From assembly GCF_022605165.1 (NCBI RefSeq), contig NC_063078.1, positions 248,001 to 312,000 of the forward strand: DNA of 64,000 nucleotides, read 5' to 3'. This document shows, piece after piece, positions 53,464 through 63,459 of this stretch. Position 1 is the first letter of the stretch, and every line of letters starts with the position of its first letter. The DNA is from Purpureocillium takamizusanense. Lineage: Eukaryota > Ascomycota > Sordariomycetes > Hypocreales > Ophiocordycipitaceae. The translations under genes were made by a program, and so were the position numbers. Under the pieces are notes generated by a model. It ran no database searches and was not told the DNA's origin. It saw only the letters and a program-made list of their open reading frames with translations.

Positions 53464-53696
53464 TATAAGGGGCTTAGCCTAATAAGAGCCCGGGGCGCGG
53501 CCCTAAGCGTAATAACGCTACGTATAGCTAGGACCCTACGCTAACTTAGGCCCGTAGCTAGTTACGTAAGGCTATACGTAGCGGGCGCCGCGCGTATAAG
53601 GGCTGCCTAGTATATAACCCTAATTTCCTTCCTTTATAATACGTTAAATATTAATAACCCGACCGGCTCTTACTATATAGCGCCGGCCCTATTATA
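53464..53696 (+). repeat. 3' LTR of the gypsy element
   Basis: 233 bp, co-linear with 46,115-46,347. Differences are chiefly transitions, as expected if both copies were hit independently by RIP. Confidence 0.95.
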
Positions 53697-54529
53697 GGCT
53701 ATATAAGTAGTACTACTTATAAAGCTTTTACCTAACTATAGGGTAGTAGCTTCGCGGTATATAATTAGCTAAAAATTTCTTAGTGACCTACTAGCTTTAT
53801 AAATAGTAAAATTAAGCTATATAAATAGTACTACTTATTTTTATTCCTTCGCTAATAGCTTGCGTTAAATACTACTCTTGTAGCCTCGCGACTAGAATAC
53901 TGCCGTAGCTAGTCTTAATATAGAAGGTGGTGAGGGAAAGCTTATATAACGCCTTGATAGGGGTCAAACAGGGTACTTTAACCATATAGCTACTTTTTAT
54001 GCCGGCGGCCGAAGTCACTCTCTAGGCTATAAGGTGATGCTAATGGAGGCAGCCGAGCAGGGCCTTTGCTGCCTATCTCACCCTTTCATATCACGAATTG
54101 CCGCACAACACTCGCGTCTGCGCGCATGAAATTTATGCCGCTGGCCCCAGCCCCCTCCCTCCCGTCCCCGGGGTCACCCGGCCCCTAATGATTCGCTTCG
54201 TGTCGGCACGGCGCTGAATCCACTCGACCTTCTCCTGGTGAGTGCATCTGAAGTCGACTTTATTTTGCCCCGAATTGGAATCTAATAAGGCGCGTACGGA
54301 CTACAGAAACGAGCCAAACGCAGCGCCTCCCAGAGAGAGGGTGGCACTCGACGTCTACGTTCTGAGCACCCACCGTCATTACTTGCCGAGTTCGACGAGA
54401 CGTGCGGACTATAACATGACAGGCGGCATATAAACGCGACCGAGCGCCCCATCATCGAGATCGTCACCACCAACGACGTCTATTGAGATCCGTGCCTCTT
54501 TCACTCAAGCGTACCTATAAACGTCGAGA
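53697..54529. other. Right flank of the AT block and F-box gene promoter
   Basis: AT-rich to about 53,990, then normal composition. It holds a 23-bp direct repeat (listed separately) in the AT part. The remainder should be the promoter and leader of the F-box gene. A 63-residue frame at 54,242-54,433 has no recognisable content. Confidence 0.5.
53698..53838. repeat. 23-bp direct repeat containing a 20-bp palindrome
   Basis: GCTATATAAGTAGTACTACTT plus AT at 53,698-53,720 recurs at 53,816-53,838 with one G/A difference. The first copy contains a perfect palindrome at 53,702-53,721. The G/A change fits RIP acting on one copy. Confidence 0.8.
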
Positions 54530-55582
54530 ATGGAAGCCCTTATGCCTCGCGGATATCGCTCCGTCACTGAATACCGTTTCCGCGAGGAACAGACCGACGC
54601 CATTGTTCGAGCCACCGCCTACCATCGCAAAGACTACTGTCGCTCCGTGATATGGTTCTCGCCTCGCGAACATGTCGGTATTCGTCTGTCTATAGCAACA
54701 CCCTTCCGGCGGACTTCTAATACGGGATTCGGCTCTCTCGATCGGCTACCCCTCGAGCTCTTGCATGACGTATTGTTACGTCTAGACATGCATTCTCTAT
54801 TCAAATTTCGACAAACAAATCTCAGATCGAGGCAGACGGTAGACTCTCTCAAGCAATATCAGATGGTGGTCTCGCATGGACTGAACCTTCTCTGTGCCTT
54901 GTTACGAACACGACTTGCCATCGGCGTTTCTCTGTCCGATTTTTACTACGCACTATGTACCAAGGCTTGTACTTTTTGCAGCGAATTCGGCGGATTTATG
55001 TCCCTCCTAACTTGGAATCGATGCTGTTTTAAATGCCTCCAAGGGGCTTTGGAAACCCAAGTGCAAACTCTTGCCGCTGTCCGGAAGCAATTCCCCTTGA
55101 CCAAGGCCGAATTAGGCCAACTGAGGTCATTCAAGACTTTGCCTGGAATATATTCGATGAAGGAATCCGTACACAAATCCCGTATTACGGTCGTTTCTGT
55201 TCATCAGGCCATATTGGTTTCCGGACAGCAACCGCATGCACTAGCGCAGGCACAGCCAGCGAACTCGGGACGAAATCAAAAATTTAACTTTATGGGGTCG
55301 TGCGCACTTCCTTATTATGATAGACGAACCGGCAGAGCCGAACACGGAATGTCGTGTGCTGGGTGTCAACTCGCTCTCGAAAAAGACATCATCGGCTCCA
55401 GGGGCGAGAAATGGGCATTCGAGGCTCGCGACAAGGTATATGCACAAGATGGCTTTTTGGAACACTTTCGATGGTGTGAACAAGCACAGCTCCTATGGAG
55501 ATCGAGTGGCGAAGGTAGCAACCGGCCAACCGATCTACCGGAGGCTGCTCGGAGAGGAGGCTACTTCAACAATAGAGAATGA
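54530..55582 (+). CDS. F-box domain protein
   Basis: 350 residues, single exon. The F-box lies at about 69-107 (GSLDRLPLELLHDVLLRLDM then HSLFKFRQTNLRSRQTVDSL). Such proteins are substrate adaptors of SCF ubiquitin ligases, binding Skp1 through the F-box. A cysteine cluster follows, C147-x2-C150 and C165-C166-x2-C169, then SCAGCQ at 275-280 and HFRWCEQAQLLW near the end. The same arrangement is common in the large, lineage-expanded F-box families of Sordariomycetes, where the cysteines may bind zinc (inference). It starts 0.5 kb beyond the RIP-mutated block, and its GC and codon usage are clearly lower than in the core genes, as expected in a variable compartment. The substrate is unknown. 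Confidence 0.8.
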   Translation: MEALMPRGYRSVTEYRFREEQTDAIVRATAYHRKDYCRSVIWFSPREHVGIRLSIATPFRRTSNTGFGSLDRLPLELLHDVLLRLDMHSLFKFRQTNLRSRQTVDSLKQYQMVVSHGLNLLCALLRTRLAIGVSLSDFYYALCTKACTFCSEFGGFMSLLTWNRCCFKCLQGALETQVQTLAAVRKQFPLTKAELGQLRSFKTLPGIYSMKESVHKSRITVVSVHQAILVSGQQPHALAQAQPANSGRNQKFNFMGSCALPYYDRRTGRAEHGMSCAGCQLALEKDIIGSRGEKWAFEARDKVYAQDGFLEHFRWCEQAQLLWRSSGEGSNRPTDLPEAARRGGYFNNRE

Positions 55583-55732
55583 CAAGCATGTGGAAACTGC
55601 TCGCTAATGTATTGCGGCCAGGCTGCCTACAAAGTGTCCAAGTAGAAAGCACCCAGAAAGCGGACAAATTCCCAGACTTCCCAAGGTACAATTTACCATC
55701 TCAATACAGCTCCACAGTTTACAAGCCGTGCT

Positions 55733-55945
55733 TTACTCTTCCATAACGACTCCATTTTGGTCCGTGTATTTCACTGGCGCGTCTGGCTTGACCAAGTGCT
55801 TTGAACAGTAGTTGGTCGAATCCTTGCCCCATCTTTTAATAACTGGATTGCATTTGACGTTGGTTTCCTGGCGCTCCGGGCACTGGATAAACTCCATCTC
55901 CCTCTTGCAGCCGCATGTATATTTAATATACTTGGACGTACACAT
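55733..55945 (-). CDS. Small cysteine-rich protein, 70 residues
   Basis: A compact frame with six cysteines (C2, C11, C13, C22, C32, C47), reading MCTSKYIKYTCGCKREMEF, then KCNPVIKRW and YCSKHLVKPD. Short MCT..Y..CGC proteins of this length are frequent in hypocrealean genomes and lack an assigned function. There is no signal peptide, so it is probably cytoplasmic or nuclear, and the Cys/His pattern could bind metal (inference). It is convergent with the F-box gene, 150 bp away. A possible 3' splice site (CTGTTAG) just upstream of the ATG suggests a 5' untranslated exon. Confidence 0.6.
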   Translation of the reverse strand: MCTSKYIKYTCGCKREMEFIQCPERQETNVKCNPVIKRWGKDSTNYCSKHLVKPDAPVKYTDQNGVVMEE

Positions 55946-57077
55946 TTCTTGACTAACAGAATATCACAAATTAGACCGGGCTCAGATATGAGGGATGACT
56001 GCCTCCTTACGATGTTGGATAGTCGAATGACTTGTACACGTTTGCCGATGATGAATATAAACGACTAGCGTAGAAGTCAAAGCTTCGCTTGCGCTATCGA
56101 GAAACTTGGGTGGTGTTGGTGGGTGTGCCGCTTCTGAACGCTTGATTATTGCTGATGTAATGAAAGGTGAGATTGATTGTTCGAGTCTGATGCTGTTAAT
56201 GTGTAGATGTTGCTTCAAGGAGGCGCAAGTTATAGCTGTCGAGCTACGGGCTGCCCCGGGGCGTGTTGGCTCTGGAGTTGTTTAGGAGTCTTTAACGTTA
56301 GCCACAAGGTGTCTGGAGCTATTTTTGGCTGCTCCCCAGCCAGCCGAGACAAGGACCAAGCCAGCAATACAGGCGGTATAAGCGCCGGGCCAGCCTGTCA
56401 TGCCTTTACTGTGTGTCCATGACTCCTGTCTATTTTTGCCAACCCAGCTCCTCCTCTTCCTAATTTGGAGAGCAAAGACAGCCGAAGCAACGGTCCCATC
56501 GAAAGTGGGCTTCGTGGAGTTAGTGTTTGGAGTAACCGCTGCGCCCTGTTGGGTTTTACGCTTACCAGTTGACGGGCTAAGATAGTCTTGGGGGGGCCGT
56601 CTGTTCGAGACGCGTAGAGGTTTTGGCGCAGCCACTGCAGTGGATGTAGAGTTCCCGAGCTGGAGAGCGGGAAGTAAGTCGCTTCAACTGGCTGGGCTGT
56701 AGTTACGTTGCGGAATTTGAATTGGTCAAATCGCATTGAATCTTCTAACCGCTGGGCAGGCGCTGGGCCTGGGCTGTGCGTTGCGGAATTTGAATTGGTC
56801 AAATCGCATTGAATCTTCTAACCGCTGGGCAGGCGCTGGGCCAGGACTGTAAATATGTGGCCCCGGGCCTATAGGGGCCTTCTTGGGCCTGTTTAACCGC
56901 TGTTCCTGGGCCTATTTGGTTGCCAGGGAGCCCCGATTGGGCGCCCGGCATCCCCCCGCAGTCCCTATGAATCCAGGAAGGTTAGTACCTTAGGCAAGGG
57001 AGGGTCTTATCGTTCTCTGTGAACACAAGGGGGAGAGAAAGAGGCATGGCGACGGTAAAGGAAATCTCGAAGCATAA
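55946..57077. other. Intergenic region with local duplication
   Basis: Divergent promoter region between the cysteine-rich gene and the kinase-like gene. Contains the tandem duplication at 56,706-56,842 and a run of GGGCCT/GGCCC-type short repeats at 56,850-56,960. Frames on either strand carry no domain. Confidence 0.45.
56706..56842. repeat. Tandem 64-bp duplication, period 73 bp
   Basis: The segment 56,706-56,769, starting CGTTGCGGAATTTGAATTGG, is repeated identically at 56,779-56,842. Identity over 64 bp and absence of RIP changes suggest a recent event, or a length below the RIP threshold. Confidence 0.95.
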
Positions 57078-57995
57078 ATGGACGAATGCTACATCTCTTC
57101 TGGGTTTGACTTTTCTTCAAACACATCCGCTGGTAGTCTTACAGTGAGTGTTCCAATGGTAACATTGTCCGGCGATCACACTACAAACCCGCCAATGCAG
57201 CCGATCATCCTATCCATGGAAGTGGACGATGACGATTCTTTTGAAAGCGAATACCGACTGCGAATCGGAAACCAAGTCAAATATCTCGTCATCTCTCCCG
57301 GAACCTTTGACAGAGACACACTTTCATTCCCCCTTCAGTCCCTGCCCCGCCTTCCTTATAACGAGGAATGGACCGTGGCCAACATCTCACGAGATAAAAC
57401 CAGCGGCGATTTGAAAACCTCCTTCTTGAACCGAACACTAGCTGGCGTCAAGTGTCAATGGCATCATACCAGGGTTGACTGCCTAGAGTTGGAGAAGACC
57501 AAACAGCTAACGGCAATGGCTTTCGAAGCCGTCTCACATTCGATCCTCCCAATCACTCTCCCATCATCAGCCACCATGATCGCCAAAATAGCCCGTTTCG
57601 AATGGGAGCTACCTCGCATCGAACAAGAAACGAGAGCATATCAGTTACTTGAGGGTTATGGACTGGCCCCACGCTTCCTCGCCCATGTCCATGAAAATGG
57701 ACGCATCGTGGGTTTTCTATTGGAGAAAATAGAGGGACGCTCTGCTTCCTTCCAGGATCTAAACGTCTGCGAAACCGCTCTACGGAAACTCCACGAACTG
57801 GGACTTATACATGGGGATGTAAACCGATACAACTTTCTCGTTACGGAAGAAGGGGTGAAACTACTTGACTTTGAACGCCTTCGGGAGAATGCTAGCTCCG
57901 AGTCGATAAGTAAGGAATTGGAGAATTTACGTGCCGAATTAAGCGACGAGTCGGGACGCGGCGGAGGTTTTATTTTCGATAGCGATAGTAACTAA
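57078..57995 (+). CDS. Fungal kinase-like (phosphotransferase-fold) protein
   Basis: 305 residues, single exon. The N-terminal 150 residues hold no recognised domain. The C-terminal half has a minimal protein-kinase-like fold: a lysine strand (MIAKIARFEWE, K170), hinge text GFLLEKIEG near 212-220, the catalytic loop HGDVNRYNFLV (H245, D247, N249) and LLDFE at 262-266 in place of DFG. The N-lobe lacks a glycine-rich loop. The type is common in fungal accessory regions, where it is often mislabelled as alpha-galactosidase. The HGDxNxxN loop is closer to the phosphotransferase/RIO-like group than to classical protein kinases (inference). Substrate and activity are unknown. A strong hairpin follows at the stop codon. 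Confidence 0.75.
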   Translation: MDECYISSGFDFSSNTSAGSLTVSVPMVTLSGDHTTNPPMQPIILSMEVDDDDSFESEYRLRIGNQVKYLVISPGTFDRDTLSFPLQSLPRLPYNEEWTVANISRDKTSGDLKTSFLNRTLAGVKCQWHHTRVDCLELEKTKQLTAMAFEAVSHSILPITLPSSATMIAKIARFEWELPRIEQETRAYQLLEGYGLAPRFLAHVHENGRIVGFLLEKIEGRSASFQDLNVCETALRKLHELGLIHGDVNRYNFLVTEEGVKLLDFERLRENASSESISKELENLRAELSDESGRGGGFIFDSDSN

Positions 57996-58030
57996 TATAA
58001 GGGATGCAAGGCAATTCTTGCCTTTTATAT
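57995..58030 (+). other. Hairpin at the end of the kinase-like gene
   Basis: ATATAA...AAGGCAA pairs with TTGCCTTTTATAT around a 3-nt loop, with a 7-nt bulge on the 5' arm. It starts at the stop codon. It may shape 3' processing, or may be the end of a small repeat. Confidence 0.5.
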
Positions 58031-61000
58031 TATAGCCTTAAGGAACGACGAGATATATAATATTACGATGATGGTAAACGGGCGGCGGCGGGGGGGATAT
58101 GGGGTTCCCGAGTGCCCGACGACGCGGGAAATGAGAGGATCCCAAACGTGCAAAACGTAAATTAGAAAAAAACCAAGACGGGAAGTGGCTGTGTGCGTGT
58201 GTGGTGTGTGTGTGTGTGGCACAAAGTATCACGGGGGAAGACTTTGCACTACTTGGGATGCGGCACTTGAATATGGTGCGTACAAAGTACAGTACTTGCA
58301 TGTTTTCTTGTGTTTATGTGCTCATTTATGACGATTTTGTGAAGCACAGGGGACCCGAGCATGTGAACGAATACTAAGGTAAATAAGAATCCTTCTGGGG
58401 TTGGGTCAGGCAGGCCGTCCGTCCCTCATTGATGGAGGTTGGTTCGCTCTAGAACTTGGTAGATTTGACTCGACGCCAAACAGGCCCCCCCCTCCTCCTC
58501 CTCGTGTTGTACGTTTTGCATGTGCGTGTCAGAGCTGCGAGGCCTGCCCTCAACTGGGGATGGGGATGGGCGAGTTAATCTGAGATTTCCGATTTGGTAC
58601 TTTGACGCTTATCGGAGGCCCAGGGGTAATATATATGTCGGTCGCTCTCTGGTACGGGACGGGACTTGGTGGACATGGTTACCCGGGCGTGGCTCGTCGT
58701 GTTGTTTCGTGGACGGTATAGCGTAATGGTCAATGACAAGGGGGGAGGAGCTAGCTGGCGGGAAAGGCGAGGGCCGTGATGTGTCTGGCCCAACTCACTG
58801 CATGTGTACGGAGTATCAGCATATGCACACATACACACGTTATACATGTCCATTAATTAATGCCGCTCTCTTTATTGCTATGAGGACAGAGAGAGAAAAG
58901 GAGAGAGAAGCCGCCACAAGATGACGGGCCGACTTGTGTCGTGCTGTCATGGAAACTTCAACTTCCGCCAGCAGCAGCAGCAGCAGTAGCAGTGTGCACA
59001 ATGGAATGGAATGGACCGTCACGAGCGGACAGGCAGCAGCACGACATGGCTGCACGCCAAGTCCCAGTTCCAGCCATGTCCCCCGTCCTCCCGTCAACGA
59101 TGGTTGGTGGTGGTGGTGGTTGGTGGTGATGAGAGATTGTTGCAGAAGCGCCCAGGGTTCGGTTAATATTACGCGCGCGTCTCTTTTCCTGGGACATGAG
59201 GGGTGTGTCTCGTACCACCGCAGCAGCAGCAGCAGCAGCGCCGCACCACCAGTTCCAAGGCGCACCGGTCTTTCTTTCTTCTTTCAGGCTGCACCGCAGA
59301 TAGGTCGCGGCTCGATGTCGTGGTACGACATCGTCACACGTGCAGGAAATCAAGAAGAAAAAAAAAAACCAAAACCAACGTCGGCCGACTGCTTTGGTTC
59401 CTCCGTTGACGAAAGAACAAAAAGTCTGCGCGGTTGGGCGAGGGAAAACGAGGCAAGGAGATATGGCGCTTATGCCGTTTTGAGCGACGGGCATGGAGAT
59501 GAAGCAGGGGGGGGAGCAGCAACAGCAGCATATGGCGGCAGCAGCAGCATGTGGCAGCAGCAGCAGCAGCAGCATATATGGCAGGTGGCACAAAGTACTA
59601 AGTATCAAGCTCCGCCCTGTTGGGCGGGCAGATGTGTACATGTACATATACATACAGTGGGAAAATGCATATTGCATATATCTGGCAGGGAGGAGCAAGG
59701 GTTCGCGCACGGTCTGGGCCCAGCGAACGGCCGGGGGAGGAGGAACCAGAGTTTGCTTTCTCCGAGGGCAGCAGGGGAAGGGGAGAGATCGTCGAGGATC
59801 GCCGCGTGTCTGAGTTGATATCCTGGTGTTGCGTCGCCGTGGAAAGCCGTTGTCTTGATACCAAGTACTCCGTACAGTCATGAGGGATGGGGAGGCTTGA
59901 TGGTCGGGGAGCTCGTGTCATGCGTGCATATTTACAGATGTATCTGCAGCCAGCGCACCACTCGCAAGGCCTCTTGCTGCACATTATATGTCAACGGGAA
60001 TCCTGCATGCTGAGGGATACGTAGGTACAGTACGGCACGGAAGACTGGGCTCTGGACATCCCCCTTGTTGTGCGCGCGCAACCTACCAAGCCAACCTACT
60101 ACTAAGTCAGGAACCAGCAGCGCGCACGACAGAACAGAGTACGCACGAGCCCTTGCCGCACTGCGCTTTGCCTCCCCCCTGGGGTTACACAGCTTGGTGG
60201 CGCATGCAACTGCCAACCGCCTCGCTCGCGTCAGGCAGGCCATGGGCGAGAACGCCCGCGCGTGTTCCGCCAGTCACCGACCCATGTCGTCTCTCCTGCC
60301 TGCTAATCTAGCCTTGCCGGGCCGTGAAGCAACTTGATGCCTTGACCCCAGGTAGGTACGTAGGTACATACGTCAGTGCTAGATAGAGGGAAGGTTCTCG
60401 ACGTGTCCGTGCCCTGATAGAAGGACGTACTTTGTATTTTGTACGTACCTATGACTCGTCTCCGTTCTGCTGCCCGCCCTGGCACCCAGTATATCAAGAC
60501 CTCGGTGCGTAGCAGTACTTCGTACGTCTTCCTTGTTGGTGAGAGCGGCTCGTCTGGTGTCTTTGTGCACTGTGTGCGTGCCTGCGGCCGTACCTACCAG
60601 CGCGTACGAAGTATGGCGGACCGAGGGTGTCATGGCCAGGGGGGGCGCGTTGCTTGAGCGACCTGCGTAGTGTAACATCCGGTCCGCAGGCAATAAGGCG
60701 TCCACCTGCCAAGGAAGTACGAATATACCGTATAAACATACAGTATACGCCCACACCCCGAGCGTCGAAGCTAGAGTCGAGCGCGCACCACCGTGGCAAG
60801 GCAAAGAAGTAAAGGGCTAGCGAAAAGAAAAATCAAAAATCAAAATCAAAATTGAGTTTGAAGAAACATGCCCGTCAAGCTAAAAACTGGACGACACGAG
60901 TCTTTTTTTTCCCTTTTCGACGACGCACAGCTGCAAGGGATAGGAGAAGGGACGAGTGAAGGGATGGCAGCCACGTGTATTGACGCGTTGGGCAGCTGAC

Positions 61001-61218
61001 GAAACTGCATTGATGATTTTTATTCCCACCACCCGCAAAGGCACTCGAGGTTGAACATGACAAAACTTGGAAAAACGCGGCCCCCAAATTGTCATCCCGT
61101 CGTACTACTTCGTGAAGTCGCCGCCACCGCCGCCGCCGTAGAAGAAAGAAAAAGAAATAAAATAGTCCACAAGACGTTGATGCCACATTGATATTTGCCG
61201 TGACTGCGAGAACCCCCC
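57996..61218. other. Intergenic region
   Basis: 3.2 kb without a supportable gene. Contains (GT)n near 58,200-58,218, CAG runs near 58,970-58,990, 59,219-59,239 and 59,520-59,575, and GGT near 59,100-59,130. Perfect GTAC-N3-GTAC motifs lie at 58,280, 59,865 and 60,515. The 295-residue frame at 58,934-59,818 is built from translated CAG repeats and is not convincing. Confidence 0.4.
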
Positions 61219-61830
61219 TTAGACGGTCGACTGGTGGAGCCCCTGCTCGACCATGAGCGCCAGCCCGTGGATCATAAAGGCGATGAAGACGAGTGCCACG
61301 AGGAGCCCGCACGCCCGCGCGAGGGTCCTGGCCTGCTCCCATGCTGCCGTTGCCGCCGCCGGCCGCCTTGTAAACGGCCGAAGCTGCAGGAGCGGCGTCG
61401 TCGTGGTCGTTCCCAGGGGCCGGACGTCCGTGTCGGTGCCGCCGTGCTCACCGCCGCCGGAGACTCTTGTGCCCGCCTCGATGCTGTGCTCTCCGCCGTG
61501 TCTGAACGCCGCGTGGTCTCCCCCTCCCCCTGCCCCTGACCGCAAAGAGCGGCTGCCGCCGCCGTTAGGGCGCCGTCCCTCTCCTGGGTCGAGGTTGGTC
61601 GTCGCCCGAAGGTCCAGCACCGAGATGGCGCGTCGTGGTGGTGGTCCTGGCATCTGCGCCTCTAGGTACCTAGGAACGGTGAAGGTGTCGTACGCCGGAG
61701 GCGGGTCGGCGTATTCGTAGTCATAGCTGCCATGCTCGTAGTCGTCGTTGTCTGACGCCACTGTCGACGGGCTCCATGCCGACGTGGGTGGGGGGAGGGC
61801 TCTCGCTGCTTGTCTGGTGGATGTGGTCAT
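61219..61830 (-). CDS. Probable tail-anchored membrane protein, 203 residues
   Basis: No family recognised. Residues 1-170 are disordered, Gly/Ser/Thr/Pro-rich, with a Tyr/Asp-rich stretch (DNDDYEHGSYDYEYADP) followed by PPPAYDTF, a PPxY-type motif that WW-domain proteins such as Rsp5/Nedd4 ubiquitin ligases bind. A single hydrophobic helix of about 22 residues (LLVALVFIAFMIHGLALMV) sits 8 residues from the C-terminus. This is the layout of a tail-anchored ER or mitochondrial outer-membrane protein, or of an arrestin-like Rsp5 adaptor (inference). It is a single exon starting at a true ATG. The extreme composition makes some doubt reasonable. Confidence 0.6.
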   Translation of the reverse strand: MTTSTRQAARALPPPTSAWSPSTVASDNDDYEHGSYDYEYADPPPAYDTFTVPRYLEAQMPGPPPRRAISVLDLRATTNLDPGEGRRPNGGGSRSLRSGAGGGGDHAAFRHGGEHSIEAGTRVSGGGEHGGTDTDVRPLGTTTTTPLLQLRPFTRRPAAATAAWEQARTLARACGLLVALVFIAFMIHGLALMVEQGLHQSTV

Positions 61831-63417
61831 TGCCGGTGTTGGCTTGGGCTCGTCGTCATGCTCGCGCGCTCACCCCTCCCCTCTCTGTGCTTGAAATGGA
61901 GGGAAGAAGGGAGAGAGAGAGATTTTCTGTCTTTGGGCGTGCGTGCGTATGCGTGCGTGTCTGTATCCTTCTCGTTTGGGAGAGAAACGGGGGAGAATAA
62001 GGGAGCGACAAGACGCCCGAGAGGGAGAAAAAGGTGGGAAAGGAAAGAAAAGGCACCGCGAGGTGAAAGAGGGGAAAGAAAGAAAGAAGAGACGTACGCC
62101 GCGCAATTGAAGCACTCGCTGAGGGGCTGGCTGACAGACACGGAAATGCTGCATCGGGGGCAGCCGATGATGTCGTTGCCGTTGCTGAGCATGCTTGTCT
62201 CAACCTTAAAGCTGAGGGGGGTTTGCTGAAGACAGGTGGCGGCAAGCGGGATGTTGGGGGAGCTAGTCTCGCAGTGATTCACCTTTTTTTCTTTTCTTTT
62301 CCAAAAAGCTTTCTTACTTAGTCGTCGTCGTCGTCGTTGAATACCGTGCCGGGCGCGCAGGGAGATGGAGCAAAGGGAAAGCAAGCAGTGGCAGACTCGT
62401 TTGTCTGTTCGTTCGTCCAGACGCGCAGACGCCCTCGGAACATGGACGACATAGGACTCCGTCAAGGCTTTCGCTGCTGCTGCCGTCACGCACAGAAAAG
62501 AAGAGACTCGTCGATCTATCTGCCTGGGGGGAAAACAATCAAAAACAAAATTGAAAGACGTGCGCTCCCGTCTCTTATACATCTTCCTCTTACTCCACGC
62601 GCCTGTGAGGCTCCAGTCGTGGTGTCGTTTCTATCCGGAGCGGACGACGGACGGCGCTCTCTGCTCTCTGCTCTCCCCGCAGCGGCTGGAGGCACAAGAA
62701 CGGCGGCGAGGCTCTAGACTTACACCTGTTACCTTAACGCTGCCTCGTAACACTGCACGCACGCCCCGTCCCGGATAGACAAAGACTGGGGGGTGGTTGT
62801 CGCGGGCGAGCCGGCTGACAGGACACGACGGGCAAGGGTTCTATGTGGTCGCCTCCCTCCAATACCCGAATCTCACATCACCATCATACACCGAATCTTG
62901 CATTGCTGCTCTCATGGCTCCTGTGTCTCCCAACTCCCAGCTCCCAGCTCTCAGCTTTCAGCGACTCGCAACTCGCAAGTCCGTGCTCGTAGCTCGCGGC
63001 TCGCGGCTCGCGGCTCCGCGGCTCCCGACGCCCAGCTCCTATGGCTCCCATCCCCTCCATTCCCAAATCTCTCTCTCCCTCTCTCCCGCAGACGCGAAAG
63101 AAGGATACAGCGACGAAACGTACAAGCCCTGACGGCACGCTTCTCATCCAATCGCTCGTCGACGCCTTGCTTTCGTCGCCCCGGAGAGGGTTGAAAGGAG
63201 GGTGGTGGGGCAGGCCTTCCGCGTCTGCTGAGCAGGGCATATTTTTTATCACTGACGGCCATATGCCGAGCGGGCGGCGGGCAAAGCACCGTGGGCGAAA
63301 GGGGTGTGGTCCCGTGTGCGTGGGTGCGTTGTTGTTGCTGCTGTTGTTGGTCGTCGACGCGCATGTGCTGTGCATAAATACACATGGTACGTCAGTTAGC
63401 CCATGGTGAAGGAAGGT

Positions 63418-63459
<42 letters not shown>

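Larger units (their letters stand above)
46115..53696 (+). mobile_element. Ty3/gypsy LTR retrotransposon, RIP-degenerate
   Basis: A 7,582-bp element bounded by two 233-bp LTRs that differ at scattered, mostly C/T and G/A positions. Its flanks are AGCTA (46,110-46,114) and GGCTA (53,697-53,701), a 5-bp target duplication with one G/A difference. A G-rich polypurine tract ends directly before the 3' LTR. Internal remnants read on the plus strand in the order gag zinc knuckle, protease-like segment, reverse transcriptase, RNase H, integrase; integrase after RNase H is the Ty3/gypsy order. Stops (TAG/TAA from CAG, CAA or TGG) occur every few codons, and CA/TG dinucleotides are nearly absent, the mark of RIP in ascomycetes. 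It is certainly inactive. Confidence 0.95.

Noticed and set aside
45180..54535. The same 13-mer ACGTCGAGAATGG near 45,181 and at 54,521, considered as flanking repeats
   Set aside because: The match does not extend, and 13-mers are expected to recur by chance in 64 kb; it does not coincide with the element ends.
58934..59818. 295-residue plus-strand frame and a 307-residue minus-strand frame over the same DNA
   Set aside because: Both are translations of CAG, GGT and A-rich microsatellites with no domain, and they overlap antisense over their whole length.
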